64,000 bases of DNA from Bacteroidetes bacterium 37-13 (lineage in GTDB: Bacteria; Bacteroidota; Bacteroidia; Chitinophagales; LD1): NCBI GenBank assembly GCA_001897535.1, contig MKTC01000040.1, positions 1 to 64,000 on the forward strand. The letters are read 5' to 3'. The translations under genes and the position numbers were made by a program. This document shows, in pieces, positions 18,838-25,907 of the stretch. The notes under the pieces are model-generated. The model ran no database searches, was not told the DNA's origin, and saw only the letters and a list, made by a program, of their open reading frames with translations. Positions within the stretch are counted from its first letter, which is position 1; each line of letters begins with the position of its first letter.

Positions 18838-20505
18838 CTATTGCACCCACCAAGTTGCCGCCAACCATTTCCAATTCACAAAGAATAGAACTGCAAAAGT
18901 TAGCAAGAACAAGAATGTGAGCACAAGTGTTCCAGGAGCTTCAAATCCTTTATGTTCTTTTGCTGCCGGAGCTAAAGGCGAAATATGTAATTGCATATCT
19001 TCCGGTCCGTTTACTTTAGGTCCAAAGAAAACAGAAACCACAACTTGCAAAACCCACATAAGCGCTGCAATAAATGCCAATGAACCACCAAGCATCATCA
19101 ATGTCCAAAAGAAATCTACAGCAGGATTAAAAGAGTGCGTGAAAGGTCCACCGCTAAATGAAGAGTCCCAGTGCCTGCGCGGAACACCAAGTTGCCCTAA
19201 TGCAATCATGGAAACCGAAAGAATAGCAATGCCGAAAAAGAACAACCACGGCTGAATTTGCGCCAATTTGAATGCTACAATTTTTCTACGGAAAATAAGC
19301 GGAATTAAGTAATATGTAATTCCCATAAAAGTAAGTGTGGTGCCAATTACAACCGTTCCTTTAAAGTGTCCCGGAATAGCAATGGTATTGTGTACGATAA
19401 TATTGGTTTGTTCCATTCCAAAAATTACTCCGGTGGTGCCGCCAATAAAACCAAAGCCTATACATGCTAAAACACAAGAAGTGAATGCCGGATTCGACCA
19501 TGGTGCTTTTGCCAACCATTCAAATAATCCTTTATTAAAACCCCAGCGCCTTTGTGCAGACTCCATAGAACTTGGCACTGCAAATGCGTGAATCATCGAA
19601 GCCAAAACTGCTAAATACATTGCATAAGATGTGTTCCAAACTTTCCACGCAGAACTTGTAGCCGGGTCGGTTAATAAATGGTGCGCAGATGCTAAGCAGA
19701 TAAACAAAATGTACAAGAAAAATGCAAAGCGCGAAACTCTTTCATTTATTGATGTTCCACCAATGGCTAAGAATGTAGTGAGATACCAAATACTCACCAT
19801 TGCAGAAACATTTATTTGCTGCGAAGAGTGCCCGAGTCCCCACCAAATAAGTTTGTAAACTGCCGGATCTACCGCTTTCACAATACCCAACGACCACAAA
19901 AAAGTAGGAATGTAAATAATAGCTCCGGTTGCCAATGTAATTACAGCAATAATAGCTGCGGCAACTAAGCCGTAAGTGAATAATGGCAATGTTTCGCCTA
20001 CGTTTTTGTTTCGCTTGGCGCTTACTATGTTTGCAAAAAACAAAGCAACACCTATTAAAGCTCCAACAGCAAATAGTATAATACCCAAATAATACAACGG
20101 GTCAGCTTTTAATGGCACATAAGAAGTGAGCATCACATCTGCTTTTCCTATTAGTATCATCACATTAGACATTACTAAACCGCCAACCATCAGCACAAAA
20201 GAAATCCAGCCCATTACCGGAGAAGTAAATTTTTGATTCAGCACAACGGTTGAGCCAAAATAAAGCCCTGCAATTTCAAAAAATACAATCCAATAAATAA
20301 GCGCATTCAGCCCATGAAATGTGGTTAAACGGTAGTACCATTCGGCATCTAACAAATGCACAGGCTGGTAACGAGTAAATACCAAAAGGATAGCTGCAAC
20401 TATTGCCATAAGCAATGAAACAACAGCCATCACGGCATTTAGCCTAATAAATTTCTCGGCAGTTAAGTCCACCTTAAAGCCGGTTATATCGCAAGTTCTA
20501 AACAT
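18838..20505 (-). CDS. Heme-copper oxidoreductase subunit I (probable sNOR/NorY-type nitric oxide reductase)
   Basis: A 555-aa protein with about 12-13 membrane helices. Visible ligands are the low-spin heme His in TTFHGLNALIYW (helix II), a CuB-type His in GHSSQQINVSAM (about 227), the His pair in SAHHLLTD (about 273) and the heme His in IPGHFKGTVV (about 380). In oxidases the helix VI motif is HPxVY with the cross-linked Tyr; here Tyr is replaced by Gln, which argues against O2 reduction. The HFH motif reads HFK. The gene order subunit II - subunit I - SenC matches the norSY-senC clusters known from ammonia oxidisers. Automated pipelines often name such proteins cbb3-type subunit I. The family is certain; the NO substrate is inference. 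Confidence 0.8.
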   Translation of the reverse strand: MFRTCDITGFKVDLTAEKFIRLNAVMAVVSLLMAIVAAILLVFTRYQPVHLLDAEWYYRLTTFHGLNALIYWIVFFEIAGLYFGSTVVLNQKFTSPVMGWISFVLMVGGLVMSNVMILIGKADVMLTSYVPLKADPLYYLGIILFAVGALIGVALFFANIVSAKRNKNVGETLPLFTYGLVAAAIIAVITLATGAIIYIPTFLWSLGIVKAVDPAVYKLIWWGLGHSSQQINVSAMVSIWYLTTFLAIGGTSINERVSRFAFFLYILFICLASAHHLLTDPATSSAWKVWNTSYAMYLAVLASMIHAFAVPSSMESAQRRWGFNKGLFEWLAKAPWSNPAFTSCVLACIGFGFIGGTTGVIFGMEQTNIIVHNTIAIPGHFKGTVVIGTTLTFMGITYYLIPLIFRRKIVAFKLAQIQPWLFFFGIAILSVSMIALGQLGVPRRHWDSSFSGGPFTHSFNPAVDFFWTLMMLGGSLAFIAALMWVLQVVVSVFFGPKVNGPEDMQLHISPLAPAAKEHKGFEAPGTLVLTFLFLLTFAVLFFVNWKWLAATWWVQ

Positions 20506-20516
20506 ACTTTTATGAT

Positions 20517-21443
20517 TTAACGGAGTGATTTAATATAAGAGGTAACTTGTTTCATTTCATTTGGGTTAAGTTCAATTTTTGTCATAGGAATTTTTTCAAA
20601 ACCTACAGCAATTTGCTTTTGCGGCTCAAGAATAGAAGAGGCCACATAAGCATCATCAACCGTAATTTCTGAAACTACTTTTCCTTCGTTCACTTTTATT
20701 TTTGAACCATATAATCCTTTAAAACTCGGTCCAATTTCTGAAGTGCCATCTGTTTTGTGGCAAGCATTACAGCCTTTCAAATTATAGACCATTTCTCCTG
20801 CACTTGCCAATTGCTCTTCTGTCCAGTTAGAAATATCTTCACTTGTATTTGTTGCAGTAGTTTTTGCAGGAGCTTTCATTTTATCATAGCCGTATTTCGC
20901 CATGTCTGCATCATCTTCAATTACCACAATTTTGCCAATCATACCATGGTGTCCAATTCCGCAATATTCATTGCATATAATTTTGTTTTCTCCCGCAGCT
21001 GTTGGCTTAAATTTTAATACATAATCATAATCAGGATAAACCTGAAAATTCATATTTGATGGCTGCAACGAAAAACCGTGCAATAAATCTTTTGATGAAA
21101 TATGCAGCGTGTACCATTCATCTTTTTTGAGTACCAAAACTGGCGACCAGCGCCACATTTGCCCCATTAAAACCACATCGCTTCCCGGTTCGGGCTTCAC
21201 CACCGGAATGCCGTTGTCCATACCAATCATATTGCGCTTTACATATTCATCATGCAACTGCGCAAACTCAATTGGGTTTGTTTTGTAAGTAGTACTCGAT
21301 GGATTTTGTTTTCCGAAAACGTGCCACAAAACCATCCACGCGAAAAGAAAAATACAGACAAAAAACGAGATGATAATCCACATGCGCTCGTCTTTTGCTA
21401 CTCGCTTTTTAAACCATCCTTCAGAAGGTGCTATTAAACTCAT
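20517..21443 (-). CDS. Heme-copper oxidoreductase subunit II with CuA and cytochrome c domains
   Basis: A 308-aa protein with one N-terminal membrane helix (WIIISFFVCIFLFAWMVLW). A cupredoxin domain carries the complete CuA site CNEYCGIGHHGM (about 161), and a C-terminal class I cytochrome c domain has CNACH (about 224) with distal Met in KIPMTK. The layout is caa3/NorS-like: soluble electrons enter through heme c to CuA, then to subunit I. The gene lies 11 bp before subunit I and 15 bp after a 58-aa membrane protein. Confidence 0.9.
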   Translation of the reverse strand: MSLIAPSEGWFKKRVAKDERMWIIISFFVCIFLFAWMVLWHVFGKQNPSSTTYKTNPIEFAQLHDEYVKRNMIGMDNGIPVVKPEPGSDVVLMGQMWRWSPVLVLKKDEWYTLHISSKDLLHGFSLQPSNMNFQVYPDYDYVLKFKPTAAGENKIICNEYCGIGHHGMIGKIVVIEDDADMAKYGYDKMKAPAKTTATNTSEDISNWTEEQLASAGEMVYNLKGCNACHKTDGTSEIGPSFKGLYGSKIKVNEGKVVSEITVDDAYVASSILEPQKQIAVGFEKIPMTKIELNPNEMKQVTSYIKSLR

Positions 21444-21458
21444 AAATGTAGATTTTGG

Positions 21459-21635
21459 TTATTTAAGAATTGCTTGCTTTACCGATTCCGGAATATTGGG
21501 AACTGTTGCAATTTCCATTACGCCCCACAGCAAGTAAAAAATTGCATAAATCGTTACCCCTAAAAAAAGGAGTAACATCACATCGTCCATTACAATTTGT
21601 AAGGCAGAGGTTTCTTTGGTATCTGGCTCGTTCAT
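21459..21635 (-). CDS. 58-aa single-span membrane protein, first gene of the heme-copper operon
   Basis: Starts at the ATG at 21635 (MNEPDTKETSALQIVMDD), contains one strong membrane helix (VMLLLFLGVTIYAIFYLLWG), and ends with NIPESVKQAILK. It is 15 bp upstream of subunit II on the same strand, directly behind a good promoter. It is probably a small accessory subunit or assembly factor; I recognise no family. Confidence 0.7.
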   Translation of the reverse strand: MNEPDTKETSALQIVMDDVMLLLFLGVTIYAIFYLLWGVMEIATVPNIPESVKQAILK

Positions 21636-21725
21636 ACTTCTTTGGTTTACATTTTCTAAGTGAAAAAATTGGTGTTTTTACACATCTGAAAAGCTGTATT
21701 TTCAACAGTTATTTCATTTGTATTC

Positions 21726-21757
21726 CAAAGCTATTTGGAGCTTTAGCTACTTCCAAA
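21726..21757 (-). promoter_or_regulatory. Promoter of the heme-copper (sNOR-like) operon
   Basis: On the minus strand TTTG (21754-21757), a 20-bp spacer and TAGCTTTG (21726-21733) match the Bacteroidota TTTG-N20-TAnnTTTG promoter. The expected leader to the ATG at 21635 is about 85 nt. An AAAGCT-N6-AGCTTT repeat (21728-21745) overlaps the -7 box. Confidence 0.6.
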
Positions 21758-21818
21758 AACGAAGTTTTTATATATTACCAAAAGATAAAATACTAAATGA
21801 TTGCTGCGTATTATTACT

Positions 21819-21846
21819 TAAAAACATGATGAACATCATGTTTTTA
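21819..21846. promoter_or_regulatory. Perfect 13-bp-arm palindrome upstream of the heme-copper operon (putative operator)
   Basis: TAAAAACATGATG, AA, CATCATGTTTTTA: a perfect inverted repeat centred about 110 bp upstream of the predicted transcription start. The length and symmetry fit a dimeric regulator such as a redox- or NO-responsive protein. It might instead work as an AT-rich bidirectional terminator, although no gene ends beside it. Confidence 0.5.
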
Positions 21847-22006
21847 CAACCCAAAGTGGGGTGTTACCAATAAAAGGGAGTTAAAAAATAATAACCCTTA
21901 CTTTTTATTGCTTATCGCTTGCTCTAATTTGTATAAAATCTAAATTTCTAAGCCTCACTTTAGAAAAACGCTATTTTAGGATATAGACATTCAGGCTCGT
22001 TTTTAT

Positions 22007-22126
22007 ATGCCAACCTTGTTAGACATCAAAGCGATACTTAGAAGTCATAAAGCCCGACTTTCTGCAAAGTACGGGGTGGATAGCATAGCTATTTTCGGCA
22101 ACTATAGCCGAGGTCAAGAACCAAAC
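22007..22126 (+). pseudogene. Truncated MNT-type nucleotidyltransferase
   Basis: About 40 codons resemble the N-terminus of a minimal nucleotidyltransferase (MntA-like antitoxin or KNTase fold): KYGVDSIAIFGNYSRGQE, where the usual GSYxRGE has Asn for Ser. Similarity stops at 22126, exactly where an IS21-like tip begins. The catalytic DxD strand is lost. It is a dead gene and marks the left edge of the accessory region. Confidence 0.6.
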
Positions 22127-22153
22127 TGTCTCGCCCTGAAAAAAGTTTACACA
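22127..22153 (+). mobile_element. Orphan IS21-like terminus
   Basis: TGTCTCGCCCTGAAAAAAGT plus TTACACA: 26 of 27 bases equal the minus-strand tip at 172-146. Similarity to that element stops after base 27, so only the tip is present. It sits at the breakpoint of the nucleotidyltransferase remnant. Confidence 0.65.
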
Positions 22154-22620
22154 ATCTTAATTCTTGCCTTTGCTTCCTTTTTAGCCATCTAGTTCAATTC
22201 AAATTTTAGTTGGTTAAAATACGATTTTTCACCCTTATTGTCCGTCTTTGGCAGGTGGGAGAATTTTTCGCTTTTGATTATTTTACGAATAAGGTGCTCA
22301 AGAATCGCTTCGCTTATTTGGCTCTTTTGCAAGCTTGGGTATGTGCGTTGACTTGTGCGGCTTGCAAATGTGCCAAATGTTCGTTGGCTGAATTTACTCA
22401 CGTCACTATTATTTTTTAATGGTGTTCGTGAATACTCCGTATTTCAAAATTTTTTGTGCGGTGGAAAAAAAATAAAAAACATAGGGTTAGTCAGCGGGTC
22501 GGTTTAGAAGCTGTCCGTTTGAAATATCGTTTCTATGTCTTTGGTTACCTGTCAAAATGGTTTACTTTTCTGTTTATGTTTTGGTCGTCTGTTCAATGTT
22601 TGGAGAGTCTCCCTACCATT
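22154..22620. other. Non-coding stretch of the accessory region
   Basis: About 470 bp without a convincing gene. Short open frames on both strands have low-complexity, non-protein-like translations. The only structure I see is the hairpin at 22316-22378. It probably holds debris of lost accessory genes. Confidence 0.5.
22316..22378. repeat. Two-stem hairpin element, copy 1
   Basis: ATTTGGC-TCTT-TTGCAAGC-loop-GCTTGCAA-ATGT-GCCAAAT. The outer (7 bp) and inner (8 bp) stems pair perfectly and are separated by the TCTT/ATGT internal loop shared with copies at 24041-24106 and 28246-28307. Confidence 0.7.
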
Positions 22621-22722
22621 GGCTATAACGTTTTTGCGCTTGGCGTTCGGGCGGGAAATCGAAGCACTTTTGCTGAGTTTTGCACTTAAGCCCGCCTGAC
22701 GCAAAACTGTTTGTTACAGGCA
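22621..22722. repeat. attC-like palindromic site B (left boundary of the MarR-VOC block)
   Basis: An imperfect palindrome: GGCTATAACG then TTTTTGCG on the left, CGCAAAA then GTTTGTTACAGGCA on the right, with an inner GGGCGGG (22649-22655) facing CCCGCC (22691-22696). The right end GTTACAGGCA (22713-22722) is the exact reverse complement of TGCCTGTAAC at 23838-23847, as expected for the two ends of one integron cassette. The right box fits GTTRRRY only partly. Confidence 0.45.
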
Positions 22723-22729
22723 GTGTTTT

Positions 22730-23191
22730 TTATTCGTCCTTGTTTTGTTCTATCAAGTTTACCATTGTCAAGTTGAATGACGACAGTTTGTTTCCAATAG
22801 CCGAAAAGAAATCAATGTCAGCATTTTCAACAGCTGTTAATGCTTTTTGCAGGACTTTAGCACCTTCGCCCGTCAATTTAATAACTTTGGCTCTTGTGTC
22901 AGTTTCGTGTCCTTGTCTGCTGATAAATTTCTTTTCTTCCAATGTCCGCAGAACTTTGGAAACCATCATTCTGTCTGAATTGCTTTGATTGGCAATGTCC
23001 ACTTGCGTTACATTGTCGTTTTCATTTGATAGCCAACCCAACGCAGTCAAAAGAACAAACTGTGTTTGGGTCAAATTCAAGGGGTCTAAAACTTTTTTGT
23101 GCTTTCGTTGCCAAAGCATAGTTACTTGTCCAAGCAAATAACCCGGACTTTCGTTAGGTGCTTTGAACTTAAATTCAATCTTTTTAGCCAT
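22730..23191 (-). CDS. MarR-family transcriptional regulator
   Basis: A 153-aa winged-helix regulator. The N-terminal helix (SPGYLLGQVTMLWQRKHKKVL) is for dimerisation; LTQTQFVLLTALGWL, then NVTQVDIANQSNSDRMMVSKVLRTLEEKKFISRQ, split here as helix-turn-helix plus recognition helix, and ETDTRAKVIKLTGEG as the wing. It follows the VOC gene by 7 bp, so the pair form one operon and it probably represses its own promoter at 23576-23616. The ligand is unknown. The two genes sit between attC-like sites, a common cassette cargo. Confidence 0.93.
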   Translation of the reverse strand: MAKKIEFKFKAPNESPGYLLGQVTMLWQRKHKKVLDPLNLTQTQFVLLTALGWLSNENDNVTQVDIANQSNSDRMMVSKVLRTLEEKKFISRQGHETDTRAKVIKLTGEGAKVLQKALTAVENADIDFFSAIGNKLSSFNLTMVNLIEQNKDE

Positions 23192-23198
23192 ACCGATT

Positions 23199-23564
23199 TT
23201 ATGCGTTTGTTTGTAAGAAAGTCAAAAAATAGCCGTCTGGGTCTTTCACAATTATTGTTTTACCAAATGGTGTGTTGTTGATTGTCCCTAAAATTGCAAT
23301 TCCTTTTGCGGTTAATTCTGTCTGTAAATCTTCAATAGTTCCGTCAATAGCAAACCAAAGTGAAGCACCAACGCCAAGTTCTTTGCCGTCTATGTTTGTC
23401 ATTGGCGTTCTAATAGCAAAACTTGCTTCGCCTTTGTTGAACTTAAAAACGTAGGCATACGGATTTGACAGTTCGGATACTTCAAATCCTAATTTTGTTG
23501 TGTAGAAGTCCTTTGAAACTTCTAAATCTCTTACCTGAAGAGATGCAAATTCTAATCGTCTCAT
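23199..23564 (-). CDS. VOC (glyoxalase/bleomycin resistance fold) protein
   Basis: A 121-aa protein with paired betaalphabetabetabeta modules: MRRLEFASLQVRDLEVSKDF at the start, a central WFAIDGTIEDLQTEL and a C-terminal KDPDGYFLTFLQ carrying the usual metal-ligand Asp/Glu region. Members are glyoxalases, dioxygenases or drug-binding resistance proteins. Pairing with MarR suggests inducible protection against a small toxic molecule. The ATG at 23564 is chosen; the frame is open for 17 codons upstream but those overlap the operator. Confidence 0.9.
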   Translation of the reverse strand: MRRLEFASLQVRDLEVSKDFYTTKLGFEVSELSNPYAYVFKFNKGEASFAIRTPMTNIDGKELGVGASLWFAIDGTIEDLQTELTAKGIAILGTINNTPFGKTIIVKDPDGYFLTFLQTNA

Positions 23565-23575
23565 TTTTTTAAATT

Positions 23576-23616
23576 TTGTTGTCGCAAATATAATATACAC
23601 GACAACAATATGCAAA
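23576..23616 (-). promoter_or_regulatory. Promoter with overlapping palindromic operator for VOC-MarR
   Basis: On the minus strand TTTG (23613-23616), 20-bp spacer, TATATTTG (23585-23592). A 9-bp inverted repeat TTGTTGTCG (23576-23584) / CGACAACAA (23600-23608) brackets the -7 box, which is a typical layout for MarR autorepression. Confidence 0.65.
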
Positions 23617-23837
23617 TAATTTTTCGGTTTTTTTGTTTTGCTGATTGTCTGACCGTTACTGTCGTGTTAGATGTTTGTCTATCGTGATAATTTTTCTAAA
23701 AGTCAACGTTGGACTGTCCAACCACAAAAGTTGGTAAAAGAACTGTCTTTGAAGTGTCGCACAAAGTCCGATGAAGTTAGTCAAGGACAGTCCACCGATA
23801 AGTTTTTCAAATGTCGGGCTGTGCGGTCCTCTAATAT

Positions 23838-23977
23838 TGCCTGTAACGTTTTGCGGCTTGGCAGCAGTGCGGGAATAAGTAGCGCAAAACTGTCAAGCTA
23901 CGACTAATGTATGAAAGAAATACTACACTTCAAATTCAGCACGTCACCCCGCATTGCGCCAAACCGCTGTTGGGTGC
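23838..23977. repeat. attC-like palindromic site C (junction between the two cassette-like blocks)
   Basis: TGCCTGTAAC (23838-23847), GTTTT spacer, GCGGCTTGGC (23853-23862), then GCGGG facing CCCGC, GCGCCAAACCGC (23956-23967) and GTTGGGTGC (23969-23977). The inner boxes pair with one mismatch, and GTTGGGT fits the integron GTTRRRY core. The total length of 140 bp is within the range of long attC sites. No integrase gene lies in the window. Confidence 0.5.
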
Positions 23978-24040
23978 TGGCCTTCTGTCTTTGTTATGTG
24001 TCTGTCAGTCATTTAGTGTCGGTTTTTGTTGTGCGTTGGC

Positions 24041-24106
24041 TTGGTGGCTCTTTTGCAAAACTTGGCATTAGTGTTGGCTTGTGCGGTTTTGCAAATGTGC
24101 CACCAA
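24041..24106. repeat. Two-stem hairpin element, copy 2
   Basis: TTGGTGGC-TCTT-TTGCAAAAC-loop-GTTTTGCAA-ATGT-GCCACCAA. Perfect 8-bp and 9-bp stems around the TCTT/ATGT internal loop. It ends 3 bp before the stop codon of the OLD-like gene, so it may also serve as its 3' mRNA structure. Confidence 0.75.
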
Positions 24107-24109
24107 ATT

Positions 24110-25897
24110 TCACTGATTTTCAATCATTTCTTTGTAACCCAAAATAACTGTTTTAATTGCTTCGTAATCTTCACCCTTCTTACGGATAAAATTATCAATC
24201 AATTGTTTCTTTGCAGACAATATTGAGTGGCTAGATGTGTCACCAAACTGAGTAGCAGCAAACTCGTTTATATTTAATTTTAAATCGATACCATAGTTTG
24301 GCACTTGTTTATTCAATGCATTAAGAATACTGTTTGCGAAATCTTTGTCCCAAATCAATTCCTCTGGAATACCTTTAGGTAGGTAATTTAGATTAGTGTA
24401 TATGAACTTTAAATAACGAATAGAAGAACTAATTTTTTGGGCTGTATCTCCACCATTTTGCCCCCCATCAATTCTAAAACCTAGTTTAGAAAAATCAATC
24501 CCTGTAGATTCTAAAAGTTTACTTTTAATAAAATTAAAATCAGAATTTTCCATCATGGAAAAATTATCAGGATTTAGTTTGGGTTTTTTCTTATCCCCGT
24601 CAAGTAAAACAAACTTATGCAACTCATTTTCTTCTGAATAGCCAACAGTATTTTTATACATCTGCTCTGCCCCACCTGGGAAAAACTTGACTGCAAATAA
24701 GAGCTCAAATTCAGCTCCTAAATCTCTAAGTATCGAAGAAATAAGAAGTTTAGCAGTAATATCTTCTACGATAATTAAGGATTTTTCATTTTCTGTAATT
24801 TCTAAACCTATGTTTTGAAATGCTTCTATGTAATTGCACTTATTTTTGATTGCAAATCGTCCATTGGAATTTTCATAAAAAAGCTTGATTGAAGCATCTG
24901 GTAAATATTCAACAAGTTTTGCTGAATGAGTGGAAACAACAACTTGTAATTTCTTAATAAGTGTTTGTCTTAACAAAAAAAGTTTCAGCCTTTCTTGAGC
25001 ACCTGGATGTAAAGAAACCTCTGGTTCATCAAGTATAATCAGAGAGTTATTAGGTGCATTCAATACTTCATATACTAGTTTTACTACAGCGAATTCACCA
25101 CGACCAGCGTATGCCTCTGAATATTTTAGATTATTTGTTACAAAATATATTGTTACACCATCAACATTATAGAAATTATGAAATAACAGATTGCATTCAC
25201 TGTAGTTTTTACCAAGAATTAAGCATACAGCAGCTAATTCATTAGCGTTCAGTTTTATTTGCTTATTTACTTTTCGTTTATCAAAGCTCTTTCTACCTGA
25301 ATTTTCAATATTGTTTTTTAAGTATTGAGAATATTTTCTCAGAACATCTTGTTTTGTTTTTAGTGTTTTGGTTGAATAGAATTTACCAAAGTAGAAATAC
25401 TTATCAAATGCACTTAGTTGCTCACGAAAATCAATATATCTTACCTCTTTTCTGATTGGCGCACTTCGCTTACTTCGACCAGCGCCAATCATGTTGTATT
25501 TCTTTGCAGGGGCTTGTGGTTCCCAATAGTCGCTACCTTTAGCAATACCCGTTCTCTGTTTTAAAATTTCAACAAGTGATGGATTATTGAAGCCGTATAT
25601 AAAACAATTCGGGTTTCCGCTATCATCTAATATTGGGTCAACATTTGTGTTAAACCAAAAGTCAGAAGTGCTTTTTCCATATGGTGCACCATATAATGCA
25701 TGAAGAGCAGAGCTTTTACCAGAGCCATTGAGACCAGTCAACACTGTGAATGGAAAATCAAAATCAATTCTTTCCTCTTTCTCAATGTTTTTGAAATTTG
25801 GGAATCGCATGTATTTAATGAATGGCTCAAACGAATTTGCATTAAATGCGCTCTGTATGTTATTTATACACTGTTTAATCTCATTCTGTATTGACAT
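24110..25897 (-). CDS. OLD-like ATPase with C-terminal TOPRIM nuclease domain
   Basis: A 595-aa protein of the overcoming-lysogenization-defect group. The ATPase has Walker A GLNGSGKSS (about 57), a late Walker B LIILDEPEVSLHPGAQ (about 291) and STHSAKLVEYL; the signature region is YAGRGEFAVVKL. A TOPRIM domain follows, with the acidic residues in LIIVEDITAK (about 376) and LLDGDKKK (about 431). OLD nucleases cut or nick DNA and occur in anti-phage systems (for example GajA of Gabija), but no UvrD-like gajB lies beside it. It is the last gene of the Vsr-methyltransferase-endonuclease run (10-bp gap), so it likely adds a defence activity to the restriction system. Confidence 0.85.
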   Translation of the reverse strand: MSIQNEIKQCINNIQSAFNANSFEPFIKYMRFPNFKNIEKEERIDFDFPFTVLTGLNGSGKSSALHALYGAPYGKSTSDFWFNTNVDPILDDSGNPNCFIYGFNNPSLVEILKQRTGIAKGSDYWEPQAPAKKYNMIGAGRSKRSAPIRKEVRYIDFREQLSAFDKYFYFGKFYSTKTLKTKQDVLRKYSQYLKNNIENSGRKSFDKRKVNKQIKLNANELAAVCLILGKNYSECNLLFHNFYNVDGVTIYFVTNNLKYSEAYAGRGEFAVVKLVYEVLNAPNNSLIILDEPEVSLHPGAQERLKLFLLRQTLIKKLQVVVSTHSAKLVEYLPDASIKLFYENSNGRFAIKNKCNYIEAFQNIGLEITENEKSLIIVEDITAKLLISSILRDLGAEFELLFAVKFFPGGAEQMYKNTVGYSEENELHKFVLLDGDKKKPKLNPDNFSMMENSDFNFIKSKLLESTGIDFSKLGFRIDGGQNGGDTAQKISSSIRYLKFIYTNLNYLPKGIPEELIWDKDFANSILNALNKQVPNYGIDLKLNINEFAATQFGDTSSHSILSAKKQLIDNFIRKKGEDYEAIKTVILGYKEMIENQ

Positions 25898-25907
25898 AAT
25901 TTAAAAA

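Noticed and set aside
21819-21846. Rho-independent terminator reading of the palindrome
   Set aside because: No gene ends next to it and the stem is AT-rich with a 2-base loop; an operator is more likely.
22189-22401. Minus-strand open frame of 70 codons across the first hairpin
   Set aside because: Its translation (repeated SQRT-type low complexity) comes from the hairpin repeat; no protein family or codon pattern supports it.
22456-22689. Plus-strand open frame of 77 codons
   Set aside because: It runs into the attC-like palindrome and has no protein-like features.
24110-25897. Gabija system (GajA)
   Set aside because: The ATPase-TOPRIM plan fits, but no UvrD-like GajB gene is adjacent; the neighbours are restriction-modification genes.
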